This document shows, piece by piece, positions 49,309 to 58,097 of a stretch of DNA of 64,000 nt. Positions within the stretch are counted from its first letter, which is position 1. The number at the start of each line of letters is the position of its first letter. The translations under genes were made by a program, and so were the position numbers. The notes below the pieces were generated by a model. It had not been told where the DNA came from, searched no databases, and saw nothing but the letters and a program-made list of their open reading frames with translations. The stretch comes from Clostridium sp. (GTDB taxonomy: Bacteria; Bacillota; Clostridia; Oscillospirales; Acutalibacteraceae), in the NCBI GenBank assembly GCA_031272895.1, contig JAISSW010000016.1, positions 62,001 through 126,000 of the forward strand, written 5' to 3'.

Positions 49309-50638
49309 ACGGATTGGCTTTGTGTCCTTGGGCTGCCCAAAAAACCAAGTGGACGGCGAACGTATGCTTGCCATGCTGGAGGAGGCGGGCATGGAGCTTG
49401 TTGACGCCCTGACGGACGGCGCCGACGCAGTGATTGTTAACACCTGCGGCTTTATTGACGCTGCAAAGCAGGAATCAATCGACACGGTGCTGGAGATGGC
49501 ACAGCTTAAGGCCGAGGGAAAAATCCACAAGATAATTGTTGTGGGCTGCATGGCGCAAAAATACCGCAAGGAAATTTTGGAGGAGCTGCCCGAGGCGGAC
49601 GCGGTTGCCGGTCTTGCCGCCGTGGGGGATATTGTTCAGCTTGTGCGCGACACCCTTGAGGACGAAAGCTCCGGCGACGAAGCGGACAGCGAGCCTCAAG
49701 CCCTGCCGCTGACCGGCAAACGCCTGCTGACTACTCCGGCGCATTGGGCGTACCTTAAAATTGCGGACGGCTGCAGCAACCGCTGCGCCTATTGCTCCAT
49801 ACCCTCAATACGCGGGGATTTCCGCTCCGTGCCGATGGAGGCTCTGCTTGAGGAGGCCCAAAGTCTTGCGGACGGCGGGGTTAAGGAGCTTATACTTATT
49901 GCTCAGGACACCACCGGCTACGGCTTGGATTTATACGGGGAGCTGAGGCTGCCGCAGCTTTTGCGGGAGCTGTGCAAAATCGACTCTCTTCGCTGGCTGC
50001 GTCTGTTATACTGTTACCCTGACAGAGTTACTCCCGAGCTGCTGGAGGTTATGGCAAGCGAGCCGAAAATTGTGCATTACATGGATTTGCCGCTGCAGCA
50101 CATAAGCAACAAAATCCTGGGGAGCATGGGCAGGCGCGGCAATGCCCATGACATCTGCCGTGTGCTGGAGCAGCTGCGCACCGCCATGCCGGATATCGCA
50201 ATCCGCACGACCTTTATCACCGGGCTGCCGGGTGAAACGGATGAGGATTTTGAGGAGCTGCACAGCTTCATAAAGGCACAGCGCTTTGAGCGCCTTGGGG
50301 TTTTTGCCTACTCCCCGCAGGAGGGAACCCCCGCCGCAGAGATGCCTGAGCAGGTTCCGCAGGAGCTTGCCGAGGAGCGCATGGATATTTTGATGAACAC
50401 CCAAAGCAACATTGCCCGCGCCAACGCGGAGGACTTAGTCGGCGGCGTAACCGAGGTTGTGTGCGAGGACTACGACGGCTACACAGACATGAACATTGGC
50501 CGCGCGGTGTTTGACGCACCGGAGATTGACGCCAATGTATTCTTCAGCGGCGACGCCCGCGACGGCGAATTTTATTCCGTTGAGCTTTTGGGCGTAAGCG
50601 AGGACGGCTACGACCTAATCGGCAAAATTGCGGACTGA
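49301..50638 (+). CDS. rimO: Ribosomal protein S12 methylthiotransferase RimO
   Basis: RimO is a radical SAM methylthiotransferase for Asp88/89 of S12. The 445-aa protein has the N-terminal MTTase domain (SLGCPKNQVDGERML; NTCGFIDAAKQESI; VVGCMAQKY) holding the auxiliary cluster cysteines. The radical SAM motif CSNRCAYCSIPSIRG follows, with a C-terminal TRAM domain. SLGCPKNQVD separates RimO from MiaB. The ATG at 49301 has GGAGG 8 nt upstream; an in-frame start at 49226 inside recX is rejected. Confidence 0.95.
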   Translation: MTERIGFVSLGCPKNQVDGERMLAMLEEAGMELVDALTDGADAVIVNTCGFIDAAKQESIDTVLEMAQLKAEGKIHKIIVVGCMAQKYRKEILEELPEADAVAGLAAVGDIVQLVRDTLEDESSGDEADSEPQALPLTGKRLLTTPAHWAYLKIADGCSNRCAYCSIPSIRGDFRSVPMEALLEEAQSLADGGVKELILIAQDTTGYGLDLYGELRLPQLLRELCKIDSLRWLRLLYCYPDRVTPELLEVMASEPKIVHYMDLPLQHISNKILGSMGRRGNAHDICRVLEQLRTAMPDIAIRTTFITGLPGETDEDFEELHSFIKAQRFERLGVFAYSPQEGTPAAEMPEQVPQELAEERMDILMNTQSNIARANAEDLVGGVTEVVCEDYDGYTDMNIGRAVFDAPEIDANVFFSGDARDGEFYSVELLGVSEDGYDLIGKIAD

Positions 50639-50661
50639 CAAAACACACAAGGGGGAAAAGA

Positions 50662-51726
50662 ATGAACCTGCCGAACAAGCTGACGCTGCTTCGAGTGCTT
50701 ATGGCTCCGCTGTTCATCCTTGCCGCGCTGTGGCAGGGCTTTGAGTGGCATTACCTTTTGGCGGCGGCTGTGTTTGCCCTTGCCGCCGTTACCGACGCGG
50801 CCGACGGCATAATCGCCCGCAGGTATGGGCTTATAACCACCTTCGGCAAATTCCTTGACCCTGTTGCGGATAAGCTGGTAACAACGGCGGCAATGCTGCT
50901 TTTTGTGTATTGGGGCTGGTGTTCATATTGGGTGCCGCTGCTGGTGCTTGCAAGGGAATACTGCATGGTTTGCCTGCGGCTGACTGCCGCAAGGGCGGGG
51001 ACTGTTCTGCCGGCAAACCTTTGGGGGAAAATTAAAACCGTGCTGCAAATGGTTACTGTTTTGGTGCTTTTGCTTACCGCGCAGTTCAAAACAGCCTTGG
51101 GCATGCCGGATTGGCTTTTTACGCTTATGTGCGGCGTTCTGCTTTGGAGTACCGCCGCAGCGGCTGTTATTTCCGGTGTCAGCTATTTTGCGGCGCTTTG
51201 GCGCAAGGGAACGCCGGATACCCTGCGCCCTGAAATCCGCATAGATTTGCCCGCAATACCAAAGCCCGCCCCCGGCATGAAGCTGCGCGAGTGGCTGCCC
51301 GCCGTCGCGGCGGCGCTGCACATTGAGGAACCGCTGATGCTGCGGCAGCTGCGGGCGATTGCATTGGAGGAAATCGCCTGTTCATCGGTAACGGCTATGA
51401 CCCTGCTTTTCTTTTTGGAGCGAGAGCTGCTGAGCGTATGGCCGGTGTTTTTGCTGTTTGGCTTGGAGTTTTGTGTGGCGTCCTTCCGCCTGCTTGCCGC
51501 GGCTCAGGGCAAGGAACCCCTCAGCCGTCCATGGCGAATAGCGCGGCTTTGCGCGCTGCTCGTGGTTATTGCGCTTTATTTAACCGCGCTGTTTGGGCAC
51601 CATGTGTTTGAACCATGGCAGCTTTCAGCGCTTTCCAACACCCTGCTTTGTGTGCTGTGCTTGGCTTATTGTGCCTTTGGCTTTATTACTATTAAGTTCA
51701 GCCGCAAAATTGAGATGAGCTATTAG
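50662..51726 (+). CDS. pgsA: CDP-alcohol phosphatidyltransferase (PgsA type) with a duplicated C-terminal half
   Basis: Residues 1-185 are a normal phosphatidylglycerophosphate synthase, which makes PG from CDP-diacylglycerol and glycerol-3-phosphate. The start is MNLPNKLTLLRVLMAPL, and the signature DAADGIIARRYG...GKFLDPVADK has the metal-binding Asp pattern. The protein is 354 aa, nearly twice the usual length. After a linker (~190-225), residues ~226-350 repeat the later helices: VFLLFGLEFCVASFRLLAAAQG parallels LLVLAREYCMVCLRLTAARAG. The repeat lacks the catalytic signature. An rimO-pgsA order is common in Firmicutes, supporting the assignment. Confidence 0.9.
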   Translation: MNLPNKLTLLRVLMAPLFILAALWQGFEWHYLLAAAVFALAAVTDAADGIIARRYGLITTFGKFLDPVADKLVTTAAMLLFVYWGWCSYWVPLLVLAREYCMVCLRLTAARAGTVLPANLWGKIKTVLQMVTVLVLLLTAQFKTALGMPDWLFTLMCGVLLWSTAAAAVISGVSYFAALWRKGTPDTLRPEIRIDLPAIPKPAPGMKLREWLPAVAAALHIEEPLMLRQLRAIALEEIACSSVTAMTLLFFLERELLSVWPVFLLFGLEFCVASFRLLAAAQGKEPLSRPWRIARLCALLVVIALYLTALFGHHVFEPWQLSALSNTLLCVLCLAYCAFGFITIKFSRKIEMSY

Positions 51727-51742
51727 CTTGTTGACTCTCCAC

Positions 51743-52165
51743 TTAGCTCCTTTTGGGCAGGCGGTATGAGGTAGCAAGCTCCTCCGCCACATTCACGCCA
51801 AGCTCGTCACGGATATTTATACGATAGACGCTTATGCTGCGCCCAAGGCTGATTGCCGTTGAGCTTGCGTACAGCTTCTTTCCCCGCGTCGCCTTAAGGT
51901 AGCTTATGGAGCAGTTTTGGCCTACGGACATCGTTTCCGTCCGCCCAAGCACATAATCCGTGTTGCAGGCAATGGCAAAGGTAAAGTCCGCAAGGGTAAA
52001 GATTGCCCCGCCCTGAACTCCGCCCGCCGCGTTACGGTGGAAATCCTTAAGCTCAAGCGCGCAGCAGACACTCTCGTCGCTGACGCTCTCTATTGTTATG
52101 CCAATTCCGTTCGCGAATTTATCTTCCGCAAAAAAATCACGGAATTTCTGTACATCGTGTTCCAT
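51743..52165 (-). CDS. PaaI-type hotdog thioesterase
   Basis: The 140-aa protein has the hotdog motif FHRNAAGGVQGGAIFTLADFTFAIACN, close to the PaaI HNxxGxxHGGxxFxLAD pattern, with Gln in place of His in the GxxHGG. PaaI-like enzymes hydrolyse acyl- or aryl-CoA. It starts 3 nt after pheT and so belongs to the pheST transcript. The physiological substrate is unknown. Confidence 0.85.
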   Translation of the reverse strand: MEHDVQKFRDFFAEDKFANGIGITIESVSDESVCCALELKDFHRNAAGGVQGGAIFTLADFTFAIACNTDYVLGRTETMSVGQNCSISYLKATRGKKLYASSTAISLGRSISVYRINIRDELGVNVAEELATSYRLPKRS

Positions 52166-52168
52166 TTT

Positions 52169-54541
52169 TTATCCTTTCAGGGCTATACCCGCCGCCTTCA
52201 GCTTGCCGACAAGCAAATCGAGGTAGGGCTGAATTTCGGCGCGGGCAAGCGTCTTTTCGTTGGAAGCAAAGGAAAGCCGCACTGTTACGCTTGTGCCGTC
52301 CTCCATTTCAAACAGGTCCACCAGCTCCACGCCCGTGAGCAGCCTGCATTCCAGCGCCGCCACAGCCGCGGAGATTTGCTCAAACCTATCGCCGCCCTTA
52401 AGGACAAAGGAAAGGTCAACGTCGATTCCGGGGTATTTTGACGGCTCGTCGTATGTTATTGGCGCAGGCTCAACGGCGGCAAGGGCGTCCATATCAATTT
52501 CGGCGTAAACAATTGCCGCTTTTTTGTCAATTCTGCGGGCGTTTGCCGGATGGATTGCCCCAAAGCTTGCCACTGCCTTTCCGCGCAGGCTTGCGCCGAA
52601 GCAGTTGACCGGGTGCTGCCAGGCGTGTTCCGCCGGGAGCTTCGCGAAGTCCGGGCGCAGGCGCTTGACGGCAAGCAGAAGGTCGCTCAGGCAGTCGCGC
52701 AGGCGGAAGAAAAGCGCCTCCTCGCCCAGCTCCCGGCTAAAGAGGGCAAGCCCCAGGTGCTTGCGCTCCTTACACAGCCCTTGCTCGTCCGTACCCTCAA
52801 CCACACGGCCAATTTCAAAAATGCCGAAGTCCGCGGCGTAGCCCTTGTTCTCCTGAACAAAGCTCAAAAGGGTGGGCAGCATGGTCCGGCGCAGCACCTC
52901 ATGGTTGGGGTTGACGGAATTGAGCAGGCGCACGTTGTCCTCAAGCTCAAGCCCAAGCGCGGCAAATTTTTCCTTGTCGCACCAGATATAGGAATGCACC
53001 TCGTGCAGGCGCGCGCGGCTAACCAAAAACTCGCGGGCAATTGTGTCCTGAGTTTTGCTTACGTCCTCCCTAACGGGGTACAGCACTGATTTTGTTGAGT
53101 GAATCTCGAAGTTATCGTAGCCGTAAACGCGGGTGATTTCCTCAATCAAATCCGCGGGGATAGTGACGTCCTTCGTGGAGCGCCAAGAGGGTACGTCAAC
53201 GGTAAAAGCCTCTCCCTCCTGCTTAACGCCAAAGCCCAGCGAGACAAGAATTTGGCGTATGCGTTCATCTTCGATTGAAATGCCCGTGTAGCGGTCGATG
53301 AAGCTCTTTTCCAGCTTAAGGGTGATTGGCGGGTAGGCAAAGCTTTGGGCGTCCGAAAGGCTGCTGACCACGGTGGCTCCCGCGTCAATCTCCTGCAGCA
53401 GGAACAAAAAGCGCGCGATTGCGGGTATGGTCATCTCCGGGTCAAGGCATTTTTCGTACCGAGCGGAGGCATCGGTGCGCAGACCTAAGCGGCTTGCGCT
53501 TTTGCGTATGCTAACAGCGTCAAAGGTGGCGCTTTCCAGCAGCAGGCTGCTTGTGTCGTCCTTAATTTCGCTTTCATAGCCGCCCATAATCCCGGCACAG
53601 GCAACGGGCTTTTCTCCGCCGTCCGTGCAAATCATCAGTGTGTCGCTGTCAATCTGCCTCTCCTGGCCGTCCAAGGTCCTAAAGGCAAAGGGGCTCTCAA
53701 AGGTCTTAACGCAAATGGAGTCCACACGGCGCCGGTCAAAGGCGTGCATTGGCTGCCCCATCTCCAGCATAAGGTAGTTGGTCAGGTCCGCAAGCAGATT
53801 TATGCCACGCATTCCGCAGCGGGAGAGCCTTGTACGCATTGAAAGAGGACTTTGCTTTACGCTTATATTGTCCACCTTAAGCGCACTGTAGCGCTGGCAG
53901 AGTGGGCTTTCAAGCTTAATCTCAACGGCGGGCAGGGCAGAGTATTGCTCCATGTCCGCCATGAGCATGGGCCTCAGCTCGCGCCCGGCAAGGGCGGCAA
54001 ACTCCCGCGCGATGCCGTAAATTCCCCACAGGTCCGGTCGGTTCGTAAGGGATTTATTGTCCACCTCAAAAATCGTGTCGCTTATTTCAACAATGCTTTC
54101 CAGCGGGGTACCAAGCGGAACATCAACCCCCGTCAGATCAAGTATGCCGCTGTTTTCGTTGCTCAGCCCAAGCTCGGCCTCGCTGCAGCACATACCATTG
54201 CTTTCCTGACCGGCAAGCACCGCCTTGCCTATGGGGTGTCCCTGCACGCTTGAGCCTGCCGGGGCAAGGGCTACGGTCATTCCCTCACGCACATTCGGCG
54301 CGCCGCAAACCACCTGCACTACCTCCGCGCCCTTATCCACCTGTAAAAGGTGCAGCTTGCGTGAGTTAGGGCAGTCCTTTACCTCCAAAATTTTTGCGAC
54401 AATAATACCCTGCGTGCCCTCGCCGCAGCGGATAAGCTCCTCAACCTCCGCTGTGGAGAGTGTGAAGCGATGGATAAGCTCCTCCAAATCCAAGCCGTCA
54501 AGGTTAACAAAATCGCGCACCCAATTCATTGAAACCAGCAT
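52169..54541 (-). CDS. pheT: Phenylalanyl-tRNA synthetase beta subunit
   Basis: PheT (790 aa, usual size) is the large subunit of the heterotetramer. It has the N-terminal tRNA-binding EMAP-like domain (VAKILEVKDCPNSRKLHLLQVD), the B3/B4 editing domain (CAGIMGGYESEIKDDTSSLLLESATFD), and the B5 and core region (YTGISIEDERIRQILVSLGF). The C-terminal FDX-ACB domain follows (SKYPGIDVDLSFVLKGGDRFEQI). It follows pheS by 35 nt. Confidence 0.97.
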   Translation of the reverse strand: MLVSMNWVRDFVNLDGLDLEELIHRFTLSTAEVEELIRCGEGTQGIIVAKILEVKDCPNSRKLHLLQVDKGAEVVQVVCGAPNVREGMTVALAPAGSSVQGHPIGKAVLAGQESNGMCCSEAELGLSNENSGILDLTGVDVPLGTPLESIVEISDTIFEVDNKSLTNRPDLWGIYGIAREFAALAGRELRPMLMADMEQYSALPAVEIKLESPLCQRYSALKVDNISVKQSPLSMRTRLSRCGMRGINLLADLTNYLMLEMGQPMHAFDRRRVDSICVKTFESPFAFRTLDGQERQIDSDTLMICTDGGEKPVACAGIMGGYESEIKDDTSSLLLESATFDAVSIRKSASRLGLRTDASARYEKCLDPEMTIPAIARFLFLLQEIDAGATVVSSLSDAQSFAYPPITLKLEKSFIDRYTGISIEDERIRQILVSLGFGVKQEGEAFTVDVPSWRSTKDVTIPADLIEEITRVYGYDNFEIHSTKSVLYPVREDVSKTQDTIAREFLVSRARLHEVHSYIWCDKEKFAALGLELEDNVRLLNSVNPNHEVLRRTMLPTLLSFVQENKGYAADFGIFEIGRVVEGTDEQGLCKERKHLGLALFSRELGEEALFFRLRDCLSDLLLAVKRLRPDFAKLPAEHAWQHPVNCFGASLRGKAVASFGAIHPANARRIDKKAAIVYAEIDMDALAAVEPAPITYDEPSKYPGIDVDLSFVLKGGDRFEQISAAVAALECRLLTGVELVDLFEMEDGTSVTVRLSFASNEKTLARAEIQPYLDLLVGKLKAAGIALKG

Positions 54542-54576
54542 ATTGTTCCTCCAAAAAGCATTCTTTTGTGCCTGTT

Positions 54577-55605
54577 TTATTCCGTAACAAACTGCCCCAG
54601 CGCCCGCAGGCTGCCGCTGTTCAGGTCCCTTATGTCCTTAATGCCGTAGCGCATCATTGCAAGGCGGGTCAGCCCCAAGCCAAAGGCAAAGCCCGTGTAT
54701 TCGTTCGGGTCAATGCCACCCATCTCCAGCACACGCGGATGAATCATGCCGCAGGGGCAAAGCTCCAGCCAGCCGCTGTTTTTGCAGCTGGAGCAGCCCT
54801 CGCCGCCGCAAATAAGGCAGGATATATCCAGTTCGAAGCCCGGCTCAACAAAGGGGAAAAAGCCGGGGCGCAGGCGCACCTTAACGTCGCGCTTAAAGAC
54901 CTCCGAGAGCATTGTTTTCATGAAGTAAATCAAATTGGATATGGAAATATCCTTGTCAATCATAATGCCTTCCATTTGGAAGAAGGTGTTCTCGTGGCAG
55001 GCGTCCGTGGATTCGTTGCGGAAGCAGCGGCCGGGGAAAATTGCCCGCAGCGGAGCGCCGTATTTACGCATAATTGCGTTTTGCGCGGCGGAGGTATGTG
55101 TTTTTAACAGCTGCCCGTTGCTCAGGTAATAGGTGTCCTGCATATCCCTTGCCGGGTGGTGCTTGGGTATATTCAGCGCCTCAAAGCAGTGGTAGTCGTC
55201 AACAATTTCCGGGTATTCCTCCACACTGAAGCCCATGGTGACAAAAATGCGCTCCACCTCCCTTTGCACAAGGGAAATGGGGTGGTATGAGCCATGCTCG
55301 GTCCTTTCCGGCAAGCTCACGTCATATTCCTTGGCGGAATTGACTAACCTGTCCAGCTCCGCTTGGCGCAGCTTTTCCGTCGCCCGGCGGATTTGCTGCT
55401 CAACCTCGTTTTTCAGTGTGTTTATCAGCTGCCCCGCCTGCTTTTTTCCGTCGCCGGAAAAATTGCGCAGCGATTGCATAAGCTCCGCAAGCAGACCCTT
55501 TTTGCCCAAATACTCCACCCGCAGCGCCTCAAGCGCCTCAGGTGCAGCGGCCTTTTGCAGCGCCTGCTCAAAGCTTTGGCGCAGCTCATTGATTTTACCT
55601 TCCAT
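54577..55605 (-). CDS. pheS: Phenylalanyl-tRNA synthetase alpha subunit
   Basis: PheS (342 aa) is the catalytic class II subunit. It has the N-terminal coiled coil (residues 1-90), motif 2 (FRNESTDACHENTFFQMEG), HPARDMQDTYYL, and motif 3 (FAFGLGLTRLAMMRYGI). There is no T-box leader: the promoter is only ~35 bp upstream. Expression is therefore probably not controlled by tRNA-Phe at this site. Confidence 0.97.
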   Translation of the reverse strand: MEGKINELRQSFEQALQKAAAPEALEALRVEYLGKKGLLAELMQSLRNFSGDGKKQAGQLINTLKNEVEQQIRRATEKLRQAELDRLVNSAKEYDVSLPERTEHGSYHPISLVQREVERIFVTMGFSVEEYPEIVDDYHCFEALNIPKHHPARDMQDTYYLSNGQLLKTHTSAAQNAIMRKYGAPLRAIFPGRCFRNESTDACHENTFFQMEGIMIDKDISISNLIYFMKTMLSEVFKRDVKVRLRPGFFPFVEPGFELDISCLICGGEGCSSCKNSGWLELCPCGMIHPRVLEMGGIDPNEYTGFAFGLGLTRLAMMRYGIKDIRDLNSGSLRALGQFVTE

Positions 55606-55637
55606 CCTTGCCTCCGAATTTCCGCATATTACCCTAA

Positions 55638-55666
55638 ATTATAGCATTTGACGGCTGTAAAGTCAA
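55638..55666 (-). promoter_or_regulatory. Promoter of pheS-pheT
   Basis: TTGACT (55666-55661), 17-bp spacer ending TG-C, and TATAAT (55643-55638), close to the pheS ATG at 55605. Confidence 0.75.
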
Positions 55667-55694
55667 ACAATAAGGGCGTAAAACGGCGCATGAC

Positions 55695-55723
55695 TTGCGC
55701 TCGCCGCCAAAAAATGGTACAAT
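55695..55723 (+). promoter_or_regulatory. Promoter of the M28 peptidase gene
   Basis: TTGCGC (55695-55700), 17-bp spacer ending TG-G, and TACAAT (55718-55723), 30 bp before the ATG. Divergent from the pheS promoter. Confidence 0.6.
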
Positions 55724-55753
55724 AGCTGCAATAATTAGCCTAAGGAGCTAAGA

Positions 55754-57019
55754 ATGAAAACGGCAGAATCACTTGCGGGAGCGGGCGGTTTCCACATTTC
55801 CAAAAGCGTGGCAAGGGCAATTGAGGACATAAGGCTGCTGATTGAAAGCCACGGTCCGCGCGCACCGGGCAGCCCCGCCGAGCTTGCGGCGCAGCAGGCA
55901 ATGGCGGAAAGGCTGAAGAAAACAGCCGACAGCGTTGAAATTGAACCCTTTACGGTCCACAGGCAAGCATTCATGGGCTTTATTCCCTTTACGGTGCTTT
56001 GCGGCTTCGCGGCGTCCGTTTTGTTTTTCTTTAACGACGTGTTATTGACGCAAATCGGCGCGATAATCGGCGTTTTGGGCGGTATTCCGCTGATTTTGGA
56101 GTTTGTGCTCTACTGGCGCTTTATTGACCCGTTGTTCAAAAAGCAAACCTCTCACAATGTGCTTGCGCGCTATAACCCAAGCGGTGAAACAAAAAAACGC
56201 ATACTCCTTGTGGGTCACGCGGACAGCCAATATGAGTGGACGCTGAACTATAAGCTTGGCGGCAACGGCATGAAGGCAATACTTATCCCCGCGGTGGTGG
56301 GCTTTGTGGTTATTGTTATAGCCTGCCTGCTAAAAACCCTGACCGACGCGCTAATCGGCGACGCGTGGGCATGGCTGGATGTGCTGTACGCCATTGTGCG
56401 CTGGGGGATTATAGCGTTCTTCCCGTTTTTTGCCGGCTTCCTTTTCTTCCAAAGCCACACACGCAGCGTACCCGGCGCGGCGGACAACCTTTCCGGCTGC
56501 CAAATTGCCATAAGCGTACTGGAGGAGCTTGCCGACGCCGGAATCCGCTTTGAGGACACCGAGCTTGACGTTGTGCTCTCCGGCAGCGAGGAGGCGGGGC
56601 TGCGCGGGGCAAAAGCCTTTGTTGAGCAGCACTCCGCAGAGCTGAAGGACGGCGCTGTGGACACAGTGGTGATTGCGCTTGATACCTTCCGCGACCTTAA
56701 GGACATGGCGGTTTATGACCGTGACCGCAGCGGCACCGTGCAGCACGATAAAAGGGTCAAGGAGCTTGTGAAGACGGCGGCGGCGCATTGCGGGCTTGAT
56801 TTACCCTATGCCTCAATTTACATCGGTGCGTCCGACGCGGCGGCTTTCACCAAGGGAGGAATCCCCGCGACGGGCTTTGCGGCAATGGACCCCACCCCGC
56901 CGCGCTATTACCACACACGCTTGGATAACTGGGATATACTTGAGCCGGACGCAATTGAAAAGGGCATTGAGGTAACGCTTGAGGCTGTTTGTATGTTCGC
57001 AACCGGCAAAGAAGCTTAA
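55754..57019 (+). CDS. Membrane-embedded M28-family zinc peptidase
   Basis: The 421-aa protein has all five M28 metal-ligand motifs: His in LLVGHADSQ, Asp in PGAADNLSG, Glu pair in SGSEEAGLRG, Asp in IALDTFRD, and His in YYHTRLDNWD. M28 enzymes are co-catalytic two-zinc aminopeptidases. Two helices (residues ~70-120) precede the first ligand. A further pair of membrane helices (~175-230) is inserted between the first His and the Asp ligand, so the active site is split around the membrane. CLGIHADDC-type soluble members lack these. AAGGAG lies just upstream of the ATG. It is monocistronic with its own terminator. The substrate is unknown. Confidence 0.85.
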   Translation: MKTAESLAGAGGFHISKSVARAIEDIRLLIESHGPRAPGSPAELAAQQAMAERLKKTADSVEIEPFTVHRQAFMGFIPFTVLCGFAASVLFFFNDVLLTQIGAIIGVLGGIPLILEFVLYWRFIDPLFKKQTSHNVLARYNPSGETKKRILLVGHADSQYEWTLNYKLGGNGMKAILIPAVVGFVVIVIACLLKTLTDALIGDAWAWLDVLYAIVRWGIIAFFPFFAGFLFFQSHTRSVPGAADNLSGCQIAISVLEELADAGIRFEDTELDVVLSGSEEAGLRGAKAFVEQHSAELKDGAVDTVVIALDTFRDLKDMAVYDRDRSGTVQHDKRVKELVKTAAAHCGLDLPYASIYIGASDAAAFTKGGIPATGFAAMDPTPPRYYHTRLDNWDILEPDAIEKGIEVTLEAVCMFATGKEA

Positions 57020-57031
57020 ACGGCGGCTATT

Positions 57032-57063
57032 GGGAGCGCGGGCTTGACCGGCGCTCCCTTTTT
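57032..57063 (+). terminator. Terminator after the M28 peptidase gene
   Basis: Perfect 8-bp stem GGGAGCGC/GCGCTCCC, loop of 11, then TTTTT. Confidence 0.9.
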
Positions 57064-57076
57064 GTCCCTTGGCGGC

Positions 57077-57105
57077 TTGCGCAATTCGGGTGAATATGCT
57101 ATACT
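57077..57105 (+). promoter_or_regulatory. Promoter of the second Lgt-like gene
   Basis: TTGCGC (57077-57082), 17-bp spacer ending TG-C, and TATACT (57100-57105), 32 bp before the ATG. Confidence 0.65.
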
Positions 57106-57137
57106 AAAAGCATATAAGCAAAAGTAAGGAGTTAATC

Positions 57138-58055
57138 ATGAGCGAAGCAAGCGCCGTTACCGAAAAATGGCATTTGTGGCCGCCGGGGAACAATATTAAC
57201 ATCGGCGAAAATTTGACCTTAGGCAGCCTGTTTTTTAATATAGCCGGGCTGATTATGCTAATCGGCGGGATTGTTTTGGCGTTCCTGCCGCAAAGGGAGC
57301 TGTCCTCCGGCGGTATTGAAACCATAACCACCCGCAAGGGAAGCGCACCCGTGCTTGACGCACCCGCGCCCCAAAAAAGGGGGGTGGGCGAAAAGCTCCG
57401 CTGGGTAGCGTTGTTTGTAATCACTCTTGTGCTGCTATTGGTGGGCAGCAGGATTTTGGGCATGATTATCAGGGACCTTACCGGCGCACTGCTGTCCGGC
57501 GACCAAATTGACGGCGGCTTGGTGCTGGCTATTCCCTTTGCTGTCTTCGGCTCGGCGTTGTTCTTCCGCGGCACTCCCCTGCTTGAGCGCATAAAGCCCT
57601 TTGCGATGATTGCGCCATTTTCGCTGTTCGTCCTCAAGATCGGTTGTTTTATTGAGCAAATTAACTTCGGCAAGCCCGTTTCGTGGGGCATTCCCGTCTA
57701 CAAGTATTCCGACCCGGTGTACGCGTACAACGACCCGGAGGTGCGGATTTTCCCTTATAACCTGTTCATTCTTACGTTTATGCTGATTGCAAGCATTGCC
57801 GTTGTCACCCGCCAAAAAAGCGGAAAGCCTTATCTCTGTGCGCCTTTTTTGCTGTACGGCGCAACCTTTTTTATTGACTTTTTCCTTGGGCGCGACGTCG
57901 GTCCCCGCCCGCTGGGGATAAGTGTTATAGGCTTTTGCCATCTGATTATTCTTGCGTGGGGCGTTTACATCCTTGTGCTTGAACAGCGGCGTTGGCAAAA
58001 AATTAAGGAAGAGCAGGCAAAGCTGAAGCGAAAGGCAAAGCGTAAAAAGAAATAA
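57138..58055 (+). CDS. Lgt-like integral membrane protein (divergent, second copy)
   Basis: The 305-aa protein has about seven hydrophobic helices and a basic tail (KLKRKAKRKKK). The order GGLVLAIPFAVFG, then PFAMIAPFSLFVLKIGCFIEQINFGKPVSWGIPVY, then RIFPYNLFIL follows prolipoprotein diacylglyceryl transferase (GGLxGG...PxLALGQxIGRIGNFxNGExYGxPTxxPWG...RHPxQLYE). The RIGN arginine is Lys here and the HGG loop is not evident. It may be an Lgt relative with another acceptor. AAGGAG lies 7 nt before the ATG. It is transcribed alone. Confidence 0.65.
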   Translation: MSEASAVTEKWHLWPPGNNINIGENLTLGSLFFNIAGLIMLIGGIVLAFLPQRELSSGGIETITTRKGSAPVLDAPAPQKRGVGEKLRWVALFVITLVLLLVGSRILGMIIRDLTGALLSGDQIDGGLVLAIPFAVFGSALFFRGTPLLERIKPFAMIAPFSLFVLKIGCFIEQINFGKPVSWGIPVYKYSDPVYAYNDPEVRIFPYNLFILTFMLIASIAVVTRQKSGKPYLCAPFLLYGATFFIDFFLGRDVGPRPLGISVIGFCHLIILAWGVYILVLEQRRWQKIKEEQAKLKRKAKRKKK

Positions 58056-58059
58056 CAAA

Positions 58060-58092
58060 AAGCCCGCCGCGTCCTTTGCCGGCGGGCTTTTC
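58060..58092 (+). terminator. Bidirectional terminator between the Lgt-like gene and ispA
   Basis: AAAGCCCGCCG (58060-58069) pairs with CGGCGGGCTTT (58080-58090), flanked by A and T runs. It can end both convergent genes. Confidence 0.85.
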
Positions 58093-58097
58093 AGCGC

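Noticed and set aside
55606-55640. T-box leader for pheS-pheT
   Set aside because: The -10 lies about 32 bp before the ATG, leaving no room for a T-box.
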